Origin: a virus
Reading direction: 5' to 3' (one strand)
IMG/VR virus record: IMGVR_UViG_3300010149_000243
Coordinates: 1 to 20,300 of that record
DNA: 20,300 nucleotides
The position numbers were made by a program, and so were the translations under genes. Below the pieces are notes generated by a model that was given only the letters and a program-made list of their open reading frames with translations, searched no databases and had not been told where the DNA came from. How positions within the stretch are numbered: position 1 is the stretch's first letter; every line of letters begins with the position of its first letter. Of the stretch, positions 6,079-13,039 are shown piece after piece.

Positions 6079-7459
6079 GAAAATGGAAACAACTATTTTG
6101 CGTAACCTCCTTTCCACGGAGGAATTTTATCGCAAAGTAGTTCCCTTTCTCAAAGCAGAATACTTTGAAGATATTTCTGAACGTATTATTTTTGAAGAGA
6201 TTAATGACTTCTCGTCTAAGTATGATAAGATGCCAACTGCTGAAATTGTCATACTTCAACTACAACAACGCAATGATCTCAACGAAGACACGTATCAAAC
6301 ATCTGTTAAGCATATTAAGGAATTTCCCCAAGAGTTTACAGACACAGCATGGCTCGTTGACCGAACTGAAAAGTGGTGTCAAGAGCGAGCAATCTACAAT
6401 GCCCTCCTACATTCGATCAAGATCGCAGACGGAGGCGATAAAGAGATTTCGAGAGATGCGATACCCTCCATTCTCCAAGAAGCCTTGGCAGTATCGTTTG
6501 ATGAATATATCGGACACGACTACGTAGATAACGCTAGCGAGAGATATGATTTCTATCACAGAGATGAAGAGAAACTTCCTTTTGATCTTGATAAATTCAA
6601 TGCTATCACTAAAGGTGGTCTCCCCAATAAGACACTATCTATTGCCCTTGCTGGTACAGGTGTTGGTAAGTCTCTATTCATGTGTCATTGTGCCACTGCT
6701 GCTCTACAGCAAGGTAAGAATGTCTTGTACATCACTGCTGAGATGTCCGAAGAAAAAATTGCAGAGAGAATTGATGCCAATCTTTTAAACATAAACATTC
6801 GAGACATTTCTACATTACCCGAACAACTCTTTATATCTAGAGTTGCTGAGATTGGTAGAAAGACAGAAGGTAAACTTATTATCAAAGAGTATCCTACTGC
6901 TAGCGCACATGCTGGTCACTTTAAGTCTTTATTAAATGAACTATCTTTGAAGAAATCATTCAAACCAGATATCATTTTTATTGATTACCTAAATATTTGT
7001 GCTTCTTCTAGATACAGAGGACACATTGTCAACTCATACACTTATGTAAAATCTATTGCTGAAGAGTTGCGTGGATTGGCGTGTGAGCATGATGTTCCTA
7101 TTGTGTCAGCAACACAAACTACTCGTAGTGGATTTGGTTCTACTGATGTAGAAATCACTGATACTTCTGAGTCATTTGGTTTACCTGCTACTGCTGATCT
7201 TATGTTTGCTCTAATCTCTACTGAGGAGTTAGAACAATCAGGTCGCATCATGGTAAAACAATTAAAGAATCGCTATGGCGATCCAACAATGCATCGACGC
7301 TTTACCGTAGGGGTTGACAGAGCGAAGATGAAATTGTATAATGTGGACGATGATCCAGCAGAACTTGCAATCACCGATCACGAAGAACCATCCGATGTGT
7401 TTGAAGACGTATCAAATCGTCAAAAACGCATCGATAAATTTAGTAACTTTATTATTTGA
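6071..7459 (+). CDS. 41: Replicative DNA helicase gp41 (DnaB family)
   Basis: gp41 is the hexameric 5'-3' helicase that unwinds the lagging strand and stimulates primase gp61. Numbering from the ATG at 6071 (462 aa): an N-terminal helical domain aligns with T4 gp41 (ETTILRNLL against VEIILSHLI), Walker A is AGTGVGKS (194-201), an ITAEMSEEKIAERIDANLL helicase block follows, and Walker B is IIFIDYLN (301-308). After it come SATQTTRSG and SESFGLPATADLMFALI (sensor and arginine-finger region). Candidate starts are 6059, 6071 and 6083; 6083 aligns best with the T4 N-terminus, while 6071 is kept because it gives the short 8-base overlap with uvsX typical of this operon. MazG follows 3 bases later. 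Confidence 0.95.
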   Translation: MSEKMETTILRNLLSTEEFYRKVVPFLKAEYFEDISERIIFEEINDFSSKYDKMPTAEIVILQLQQRNDLNEDTYQTSVKHIKEFPQEFTDTAWLVDRTEKWCQERAIYNALLHSIKIADGGDKEISRDAIPSILQEALAVSFDEYIGHDYVDNASERYDFYHRDEEKLPFDLDKFNAITKGGLPNKTLSIALAGTGVGKSLFMCHCATAALQQGKNVLYITAEMSEEKIAERIDANLLNINIRDISTLPEQLFISRVAEIGRKTEGKLIIKEYPTASAHAGHFKSLLNELSLKKSFKPDIIFIDYLNICASSRYRGHIVNSYTYVKSIAEELRGLACEHDVPIVSATQTTRSGFGSTDVEITDTSESFGLPATADLMFALISTEELEQSGRIMVKQLKNRYGDPTMHRRFTVGVDRAKMKLYNVDDDPAELAITDHEEPSDVFEDVSNRQKRIDKFSNFII

Positions 7460-7462
7460 AAC

Positions 7463-7870
7463 ATGTCAAAGGTTAATTTTGAACGCTATCAAGAATTTGT
7501 GGCAGAAGTCACTTCAGATTGTTCTACAAACTTTGTTGATTTCGCTGACCGTATTGGTGAGCTTGATAGACAAGGTGCCAATATTGAGAGACTGCTTACT
7601 GCTGGTGTTGGAATTAATGCTGAGGGTGGTGAGTTCCTTGAGATCATTAAGAAGATGGTCTTCCAAGGAAAACCATGGAACGAAGATAATCGTGAGCATC
7701 TTATCATTGAGTTGGGTGATATTATGTGGTACGTTGCTCAAGCAACAATGGCACTTGATATATCCTTCGATGAGGTAGTTGAGATTAATGTCAACAAACT
7801 GAAGAAGCGTTATCCAGGAGGAGAATTTGATGTATTCAAATCAGAAAACAGAGCAACAGGCGACAGATAA
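7463..7870 (+). CDS. mazG: MazG-like nucleoside triphosphate pyrophosphohydrolase
   Basis: MazG-family enzymes split NTPs or dNTPs into the monophosphate and pyrophosphate. Cyanophage versions have been proposed to alter ppGpp, but published biochemistry points instead to deoxynucleotide substrates, which would help recycle the host's DNA. The 135-aa protein has the metal-binding helix pair: EGGEFLEIIKK (E54, E57, E60) and ELGDIMWYVAQ (E83, D86). The intervening loop contains the family's GKPW element, and KKRYPGG lies near the C-terminus. It is a compact single-domain, four-helix type, not the tandem E. coli form. It starts 3 bases after gp41, so it is cotranscribed with replication genes, consistent with a nucleotide-supply role. 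Confidence 0.92.
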   Translation: MSKVNFERYQEFVAEVTSDCSTNFVDFADRIGELDRQGANIERLLTAGVGINAEGGEFLEIIKKMVFQGKPWNEDNREHLIIELGDIMWYVAQATMALDISFDEVVEINVNKLKKRYPGGEFDVFKSENRATGDR

Positions 7871-8009
7871 GATGTATCATATTTACGATCATAACGGAGT
7901 GGTAACCCACTCTTTATCTGAAGAAGATTTTGATCGTCTTTATGATGCAACTAATCAAGACTATGAAGAATGTATACTAGATAAATCTAGTGAGGAGCAC
8001 TCTTACTAA
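7830..8009 (+). CDS. Small acidic hypothetical protein
   Basis: Two starts are possible. The ATG at 7830 has AGGAGGAG at 7816-7823 with a 6-base gap, giving 59 aa and a 41-base overlap with mazG. The ATG at 7872 lies just after the mazG stop and gives 45 aa (MYHIYDHNGVVTHSLSEEDF at the N-terminus) but has no Shine-Dalgarno. I favour 7830 for its ribosome site, with the caution that the AGGAGG also encodes the conserved Gly-Gly of MazG and may be coincidental. The core is a short hairpin (YHIYDHNGVVTHSLS) followed by an acidic helix. The TAA overlaps the next ATG (TAATG). Function unknown. Confidence 0.6.
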   Translation: MYSNQKTEQQATDKMYHIYDHNGVVTHSLSEEDFDRLYDATNQDYEECILDKSSEEHSY

Positions 8010-8206
8010 TGTTCAGTCTCTGGATCCATCTACGAGCATTCTTTTCTGTTGTAGTGGTGAGTTGTGCTCACCCTGTCAATTGGGAGCAGTGTGTTCGTGT
8101 GGACCAGTGGCTCTTGCCAGAAGTCAAGCAAGGATATGAATTATGGACAGGACAAACACATCCCTATCAAAGTGAAAAAGATTATCTTAACCTCCCTTCT
8201 AAATAG
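8009..8206 (+). CDS. Small secreted or membrane-associated protein with a lipobox-like N-terminus, 65 aa
   Basis: The ATG at 8009 overlaps the preceding TAA, and GAGGAG lies at 7992-7997. The first 19 residues (MFSLWIHLRAFFSVVVVSC) are hydrophobic and end in VVSC, which fits a permissive lipobox ([LVI][ASTVI][GAS]C). This suggests a short lipoprotein signal or a membrane anchor, although the single Arg at position 9 makes the n-region atypical. The remainder is small and aromatic (WEQCVRVDQWLL, YELWTGQTHPY). The gene ends inside the terminator hairpin at 8189-8224. It could act at the host envelope, for example in lysis or superinfection exclusion, but nothing in the sequence proves this. Confidence 0.65.
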   Translation: MFSLWIHLRAFFSVVVVSCAHPVNWEQCVRVDQWLLPEVKQGYELWTGQTHPYQSEKDYLNLPSK

Positions 8207-8224
8207 TTAGACGGGGGGTTTTTT
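8189..8224 (+). terminator. Intrinsic terminator overlapping the next gene's ribosome site
   Basis: AACCTCCC (8189-8196) pairs with GGGGGGTT (8213-8220) as an 8-bp stem with one G-T pair, around a 16-base loop, followed by T's through 8224. It closes the replication-mazG unit. The ATG of the next gene is at 8226, and the only Shine-Dalgarno-like sequence available to it is the G-run in this stem. Confidence 0.75.
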
Positions 8225-8225
8225 A

Positions 8226-10007
8226 ATGGCAGATATAAAAACTATATACGAAGCTTTTGCAAAAGATATTGCCGAAGAATATGATATTGCGGGAATAATT
8301 CAAAGACATAATTCTTCATTAACAGCAGAGAGTCCTGCCTATACTGAACCTGTAGATAATGCAGCCTCTTTTGGTGTTCTTAAAGTTGTTGCCGATACCT
8401 CTAAATCTGGATACGGCACAATGATAACAGTGCAGAACACAAGTGAAAGAGATAACATACTTAATAAAATATATACTGCTCTAGACCCTGAAGCGATAAG
8501 AGATAAACTTGTCTTGAAATTATTGGAAAATGAAATCATGGCAGATGTTGAAGATCTAGTATTTACTAGAAGTACTAATTTTTCTAGTGGGTCTAAGACA
8601 ATTTACATGAATGTTGTTGAGATGAAAAAAGATGGCAAACCAAAAGCGTCTCCAACTCCTGCATTTGTAATTTTTGCTAAGGGACTTAAAGGCACAAAAG
8701 CTGACCCACATGAGTTAATGACTGGCACTCTTATTGCTATGGAAAGGATTGTTAATTATGCTCAGATTAATAGGATGAGTACAATTGAGCGAAATACTGC
8801 TCTTGAAAATTTGACCAATGAAGTACATTCAAATCACAGAATGGTTGATGGTCATAGCAGTAAGGATGCTTCTGTTATGCAAGGTGACATAGTTAACTTA
8901 GCAAAAGCAATATCCGTTTCTAATTATGTTGTTGGACTATGCAAAAGAAATGGAGCAACAATTGAAAAAGTTTATCAAACTGGTGCTGCTTGGAGTAAAG
9001 ATATAAGAAAAATTAAAGGTAAAGACCAACTTAAAGATCAATTAATTAAAGATTACAATTCATCAGATTTAATTGTCAAAATTAAACATAACAAAATTAT
9101 ACATTATTGGGCACTATCACTAAAGAAAAAATCTGGTATTAATGATGACCCAACTCTATTGAATAAACCATTGGTTGGTGAAGGATCTGATAATGGAAAG
9201 AAAAAAGCAGGATACTTATATCTTAGGGGCAATGCTGCACAAAAAACTGCGATGGCATCTGCCGAGGATAATTTTTGGAAACAAGTTTACATGGTAAAAT
9301 TTGGTCCAGACGCACCTGTTTTTCCATCAGGTAAAAAACTTGGAGACAATGTTTCTCCTACAAATTGGACTGACGTTAACAATTGGAAAAAAACTTTAAA
9401 TGATTCTTTGTCTGATGCTGATAAGAATGCAGCGTTAACTGGAAAAGAATATCGTAATGTAAAATATCCCAAAAACTTTTTCTTTGAAACACTAGATGAA
9501 GTCTTCAGAGACATCATGGAAGAACCAAGAAACTTTAGAGAGTTTTTGGATTTGGCATTTAGATTTGATATTGAAGACTATGTGAAACAAGAGCATTTTC
9601 ATTTCAGTTTGATTACTGGGTCTGGGAGAGTAAATCCAAATGGCACTCTAACTGTTAGACCTGCAGAAGATAAAAGTTCTGCGTTATTGAAAGAAGTATT
9701 TACTGCATTACTTAGTGGTGGCGTTAGGTCATTCAATCCTTCTAGGGCAACTAGAGCACCAAATTTAATTTTGGAAACCACAAGCGGGAAAATGCAAGCA
9801 TTCCAAAACGGAGCGACAGCTGCCAAACTGTACTACACGATGAAAATTGATACGCTTCCTGTGGTAAACTTAGAAGTAAGATACAAAGGTTCCATCACTG
9901 CCTCTCCTCAGTTTCAAGTTTTTATTACAGTGAATTTTAAAAGGTATTTACATACCATTAAAAGAAAACTTAGTACTAAAGGAATTCGCGCTTTCTTAAC
10001 CCGATGA
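8226..10007 (+). CDS. Large conserved-looking protein of unknown function, 593 aa
   Basis: First gene of a four-gene coupled cassette. I do not recognise a named family. N-terminal residues 1-90 are helical with a GYGTMITVQN segment. The middle includes FAKGLKGTKADPHELMTGTL (about 150-169) and a Lys-rich region. Near the C-terminus, MKIDTLPVVNLEVRYKGS (539-556) has an acidic residue followed by a hydrophobic strand with E-V-R-Y-K. That resembles the D...(D/E)-x-K spacing of PD-(D/E)XK nucleases, but this is only a hint. No signal peptide or membrane helix is visible. Codons look AT-rich (many AAA, AAT, ATT, ATA) compared with gp43 or nrdA. The stop overlaps the next ATG (10004-10007). It could be a nuclease or a virion protein. 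Confidence 0.85.
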   Translation: MADIKTIYEAFAKDIAEEYDIAGIIQRHNSSLTAESPAYTEPVDNAASFGVLKVVADTSKSGYGTMITVQNTSERDNILNKIYTALDPEAIRDKLVLKLLENEIMADVEDLVFTRSTNFSSGSKTIYMNVVEMKKDGKPKASPTPAFVIFAKGLKGTKADPHELMTGTLIAMERIVNYAQINRMSTIERNTALENLTNEVHSNHRMVDGHSSKDASVMQGDIVNLAKAISVSNYVVGLCKRNGATIEKVYQTGAAWSKDIRKIKGKDQLKDQLIKDYNSSDLIVKIKHNKIIHYWALSLKKKSGINDDPTLLNKPLVGEGSDNGKKKAGYLYLRGNAAQKTAMASAEDNFWKQVYMVKFGPDAPVFPSGKKLGDNVSPTNWTDVNNWKKTLNDSLSDADKNAALTGKEYRNVKYPKNFFFETLDEVFRDIMEEPRNFREFLDLAFRFDIEDYVKQEHFHFSLITGSGRVNPNGTLTVRPAEDKSSALLKEVFTALLSGGVRSFNPSRATRAPNLILETTSGKMQAFQNGATAAKLYYTMKIDTLPVVNLEVRYKGSITASPQFQVFITVNFKRYLHTIKRKLSTKGIRAFLTR

Positions 10008-11218
10008 GCAAAAACACTCACTTAGAGCACCTTGAAGATAGTATTTTATTTGATGGCAAGCAAGGTGCAGTTGATGCATTTAAGTTTTTAGATTTACTTG
10101 CTCAAACTTTTTCTGGAAAATCATCCAGTAATTTTAAGATTACTACTAAATGGGATGGAGCACCTGCTATCTTCTGTGGTCAGTATCCTGGCACGGGTAC
10201 ATTTTTTGTGGGTACAAAATCTGTCTTCAATAAAGAAGCAAAGGTTAATACCACACCTGAAGAGATTGATGTAAACCACGGACATGCTCCTGGTCTGGTT
10301 GCCAAGTTAAAAGATGCTTTAACTTATTTCCCTAAACTTAATATTAAGGGTGTAGCACAAGGAGACTTGCTTTTTACTGATGATAAAAAATTTGAGGTTA
10401 TTGATGGCAAGAGATGCATCACCTTCAAACCTAATACAATTACATATGCTATCCCAGAAGATAGTGACTTATATGAAAAAGCAAAACGTGCGAAGATTGG
10501 TGTAGTATTTCATACAACTTATAAAGGACAATCAATTGCAGGACTCTCTGCAACTTTTGGATATGATATTAGTAAATTAAAAACTAGTCCTGATGTATTG
10601 GTTTTGTCTGCAGAAACAGAGTCATTAGGGAAAGATGTTCTGTTGACTCAAGCAGAGCACTTACAACTTAAGAGAATGAAAAATGCTGGTTCTGCTTTAG
10701 TAAGAGCAACTGGTGGATTCCTTGACAAGGTTGCTGTACAGATTGCAGAAAACGACCAGTTGACTGTCGGTCCCAGATTAAAAATCTATTTCAATACTTA
10801 TGTCAGACAGGGACGCAAGGTCAATAATGCTAAGAAGTTTGTTGAAAACTTCAAGAAATACTTTGAAGGTGAAGTGCAGAAAGCAGTTGCTAAGGTGAAG
10901 ACACCTAAGGCAAAGGCATCCAAACTTGCAAAACTATATGCTGGTCTGGATTTTATCGAAGCAAACGAAGCAGAGATGATTAAGGCAGTTGGACTATATA
11001 CAACGTTGCAGAATGCCAAAACATTTTTTGTCCGTAAACTAGAAAGGGGCGAGAAGATTGGTACATATCTACAAACAGAAAATGGTTATGAGATAACAGC
11101 GCCAGAGGGATATGTTGCTATCAGTAAAGATAGTACTGCAGTCAAGTTGGTGGACAGATTGTCATTCAGTGTTGCAAACTTCAATGTATCTAAAGACTGG
11201 GTAGCAGGAGATAAATGA
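10004..11218 (+). CDS. Ligase-like covalent nucleotidyltransferase candidate (KxDG motif), 404 aa
   Basis: The key feature is FKITTKWDGAPAIFCG (residues 44-59), in which K49-W-D-G52 matches motif I (KxDG) of the ATP-grasp-like ligase/capping superfamily, where the Lys is adenylylated. Further compatible elements are GVAQGDLLF (116-124) near where motif III is expected, KIGVVFHTTYKG (164-175) as a IIIa/IV-like strand, and LKIYF at about 260 as a possible motif V. The arginine usual in DNA ligases after KxDG is absent, as it also is in T4 RNA ligase 1. A Lys/Ala-rich helical C-terminal region follows (from about 285). The substrate cannot be inferred. It is coupled to its neighbours by ATGA overlaps at both ends. 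I recall uncharacterised T4-like phage families of this type but could not check. Confidence 0.8.
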   Translation: MSKNTHLEHLEDSILFDGKQGAVDAFKFLDLLAQTFSGKSSSNFKITTKWDGAPAIFCGQYPGTGTFFVGTKSVFNKEAKVNTTPEEIDVNHGHAPGLVAKLKDALTYFPKLNIKGVAQGDLLFTDDKKFEVIDGKRCITFKPNTITYAIPEDSDLYEKAKRAKIGVVFHTTYKGQSIAGLSATFGYDISKLKTSPDVLVLSAETESLGKDVLLTQAEHLQLKRMKNAGSALVRATGGFLDKVAVQIAENDQLTVGPRLKIYFNTYVRQGRKVNNAKKFVENFKKYFEGEVQKAVAKVKTPKAKASKLAKLYAGLDFIEANEAEMIKAVGLYTTLQNAKTFFVRKLERGEKIGTYLQTENGYEITAPEGYVAISKDSTAVKLVDRLSFSVANFNVSKDWVAGDK

Positions 11219-11763
11219 GTAGAGTAGTAGTAGCGTGGGGTAGATTCAATCCTCCAACAATCGGACACCAGAAACTTATCGATGCAGTTGCTAAGATTGC
11301 CGATGGAGATGACTACTTCATCTACCCTACTCATACTCAAAAGAAACCAAAGGACCCACTACCATCTGACAGGAAGGTGGAGTATATGAAAAAAATGTTT
11401 CCATCTCACGCATCACATATTATTCATAACAGGGATGTAAACACCATTATTAAATTGTTACAAGAGTATCAGGGAACCTATTCTGATTTGACATTAGTTG
11501 CTGGATCTGATAGAATCTCTAGTTATAAAGTACTATTGGATAAGTATAATGGTGTAGAATATACATATAGGAATTTAGATGTAGTCTCTGCTGGCGAGAG
11601 GGATCCAGATGCAGATGGTGCTTCTGGTATGTCTGCAAGTAAAATGAGAGCTGCTGCTAAAGAGTTAGATACTGTTACCTTTAGAAAAGGTATTTCAGAA
11701 AATTTAAGTAATCAGGATACATCAAAATTAATGATAGAAGTGAGAAAAGGTATGGGGTTATGA
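11215..11763 (+). CDS. HxGH-type nucleotidylyltransferase (NMN adenylyl/cytidylyltransferase-like), 182 aa
   Basis: Alpha/beta nucleotidylyltransferases transfer NMP from NTP to a phosphorylated acceptor, as NadM, CoaD and TagD do. Here the N-terminal strand and loop VVVAWGRFNPPTIGHQKLI (4-22) contains the T-x-G-H version of the HxGH nucleotide-binding motif (T15, G17, H18) with the GRFNPP lead-in typical of NMN adenylyltransferases. LTLVAGSDR (92-100) is the central motif, and GMSASKMR (138-145) corresponds to ISSTxxR. The length is about that of stand-alone NadM. AGGAG at 11206-11210 serves the ATG at 11215. Cyanophage annotations often say cytidylyltransferase; the acceptor is not determined by sequence. 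Its coupling to the KxDG protein suggests a shared nucleotide-based reaction or NAD-related chemistry. Confidence 0.85.
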   Translation: MSRVVVAWGRFNPPTIGHQKLIDAVAKIADGDDYFIYPTHTQKKPKDPLPSDRKVEYMKKMFPSHASHIIHNRDVNTIIKLLQEYQGTYSDLTLVAGSDRISSYKVLLDKYNGVEYTYRNLDVVSAGERDPDADGASGMSASKMRAAAKELDTVTFRKGISENLSNQDTSKLMIEVRKGMGL

Positions 11764-12038
11764 GAAATTTTAAACATCTTAGAGAGCAAGCACTGCGTCA
11801 GCAACAAAGACATGAAGAATTTTTTCAAGAAGGTGACGCGGTTATGTCTGCATTAACTGGAGAAAAAGGAACAATTAAACGTGTAGGTGGTAACTATGCT
11901 ATAGTAATTTCCGAATCAGGTCAGATGTTTCGTTCGTGGATAAAAGATATCCGTCATGTCAATGTTATAGATTCTATAAATAAAGAGAGGAAAAGAAGTA
12001 TCTTCGACAATAATGGAACGTCAAAAACCAACGACTAG
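11760..12038 (+). CDS. Small KOW/SH3-like protein, 92 aa
   Basis: The last gene of the cassette, joined to the nucleotidylyltransferase by ATGA (11760-11763). Residues 1-22 form a basic, Gln-rich helix (REQALRQQQRHEEFF). Residues about 24-66 (EGDAVMSALTGEKGTIKRVG then NYAIVISESGQMFRSWIKDI) have the GDxV...GxxGxI...YxxV pattern of KOW/SH3-like nucleic-acid or protein-binding barrels. The tail is polar and probably disordered. It contains a perfect late promoter (11975-11982) and overlaps the next gene by 26 bases. Function unknown. Confidence 0.7.
   Translation: MRNFKHLREQALRQQQRHEEFFQEGDAVMSALTGEKGTIKRVGGNYAIVISESGQMFRSWIKDIRHVNVIDSINKERKRSIFDNNGTSKTND
11975..11982 (+). promoter_or_regulatory. 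T4-type late promoter TATAAATA
   Basis: A perfect match to the T4 late -10 consensus, located 30 bases before the ATG at 12013 and inside the 3' part of the KOW-like gene. The spacing equals that of the other late promoters here, so it probably drives the Zn-knuckle/EF-hand protein as a late gene. Confidence 0.65.
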
Positions 12039-12921
12039 TGTTCAGCATAATGACGAGTTCTCTAGAGCTCTAATTGAATCTTATGGTAAATGGACTCAGG
12101 GTGCAGGATTCGGATGGCATCTTCATGAAGAAGGTATTCCTGCCGAGCAGAAGCAAGGCGAGGAACAACCTACCCGTGAAGGCGGTGCTGATGCTTCCAC
12201 ATCAATCCCTGATCTTGCTGGTAGTGAAGAGAAGAGTGATGAAGGTGAAAAAGATATCAAAGCAAATGCAGGTGCTCCTGATCCTGCTACCGATTTACGT
12301 GTTGGTGCAGGCGTCAAACAATCTCACGGAGCAGAAATTCGCGACACCACGAAGGTGGTTGCGAAGGAGTCGTGTGATACCTGCTCTAATTGCGGAGGGA
12401 AAGGGTGCTCCAAGTGCCAGAAGGAAGATAAGAATAGTATGAAGAAAGAAAAAGCAGTGACTGAAGGCAAAGGTCTCTATGCAAATATTCATGCTAAGAG
12501 AAAAAGAGGTGGCACTCCTGCTAAACCAGGCAGCGATGCTTACCCCGCTAAGGATGCATTCAAGAAGTCTGCTAAGACTGCTAAGAAAGAAGCAGTATCG
12601 TTTGAACTTGATGGTGTTGAGTATGTCTTTGAAGAAGAAGTAATCGAAGAAGGCATGAAGACCGCACGTAAAAATGTCGGTGCTTCTACATGCTGGAAGG
12701 GATACAAAGCATCTGGCACCAAGAAAAAAGGTGGCAAAGAAGTTCCTAATTGTGTCAAGGAAGGAAAGAAACTTGATGCAGTAGGTAAGGAAGACAAGGA
12801 CATCGACAACGATGGTGATCACGATAAGTCTGACAAGTATCTCCTAGCACGTCGTAAGAAAGTATCCAAGATCATTGGTGCTAAGAAAAAAGGCATGAAG
12901 GAAGAAACCGAAAAAAAGTAA
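12013..12921 (+). CDS. Probable virion-associated protein with Zn-knuckle and EF-hand-like loop, 302 aa (possible -1 frameshift extension)
   Basis: Regions in order: a Glu/Gly-rich flexible segment (40-118); a cysteine cluster C121-x2-C124-x2-C127-x4-C132-x2-C135 with a CGGKGC core, like a zinc knuckle or DnaJ-type half-finger; the motif GLYANIHAKRKRGGTPAKPG (154-173) followed by AYPAKDAFKKSAKTAKKEA, which recurs in cyanophage virion proteins as I recall; CWKGYKASGTKKKGGKEVPN (227-246); and DIDNDGDHDKSD (263-274), a 12-residue EF-hand/dockerin-like calcium loop with acids at positions 1, 3, 5, 7, 9 and 12. The C-terminus is very Lys-rich. The late promoter at 11975 supports late expression. 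The UAA at 12919-12921 directly follows an A-AAA-AAG slippery heptamer; see the separate entry. Confidence 0.8.
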   Translation: MERQKPTTSVQHNDEFSRALIESYGKWTQGAGFGWHLHEEGIPAEQKQGEEQPTREGGADASTSIPDLAGSEEKSDEGEKDIKANAGAPDPATDLRVGAGVKQSHGAEIRDTTKVVAKESCDTCSNCGGKGCSKCQKEDKNSMKKEKAVTEGKGLYANIHAKRKRGGTPAKPGSDAYPAKDAFKKSAKTAKKEAVSFELDGVEYVFEEEVIEEGMKTARKNVGASTCWKGYKASGTKKKGGKEVPNCVKEGKKLDAVGKEDKDIDNDGDHDKSDKYLLARRKKVSKIIGAKKKGMKEETEKK

Positions 12922-13016
12922 AAAAGCCAGTGGTTGAGATCATGCCTGAACTAGATGACGGCGAACCAGATCCTAAACCAATGAAACCTGGCAAAAAAGA
13001 TAAAAAGGATAAATAA
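12898..13016 (+). other. Candidate programmed -1 frameshift site and extension of the 12013 gene
   Basis: SD-like AAGGAAG (12898-12904) is followed after 7 bases by the in-frame slippery heptamer A-AAA-AAG (12912-12918) and at once by UAA. Slipping back one base gives a -1 frame open to TAA at 13014-13016: VKKPVVEIMPELDDGEPDPK followed by PMKPGKKDKKDK, 32 residues, for a 334-aa product. The extension has the same Lys/acid/Pro character as the parent. The arrangement resembles the E. coli dnaX signal. Alternatives are an undercalled A in the 7-A run, a separate 24-codon ORF starting at ATG 12942, or a natural truncation. Confidence 0.5.
13008..13015 (+). promoter_or_regulatory. Late promoter GATAAATA
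   Basis: It matches NATAAATA and lies 24 bases upstream of the ATG at 13040. It overlaps the TAA (13014-13016) that ends the -1 frame extension. It probably serves the 66-aa gene. Confidence 0.5.
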
Positions 13017-13039
13017 TTCATGCCCTATGACATGAAACA

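Noticed and set aside
7341-7778. Plus-strand open frame of 145 codons spanning the end of gp41 and mazG
   Set aside because: Leu/Ser-rich shadow of two clearly identified genes in another frame.
12295-12822. Reverse-strand open frame of 175 codons opposite the 12013 gene
   Set aside because: Its product is Phe/Ser/Cys-rich low complexity, the mirror of Lys-rich codons on the plus strand. No ribosome site or promoter, and no neighbouring reverse genes.
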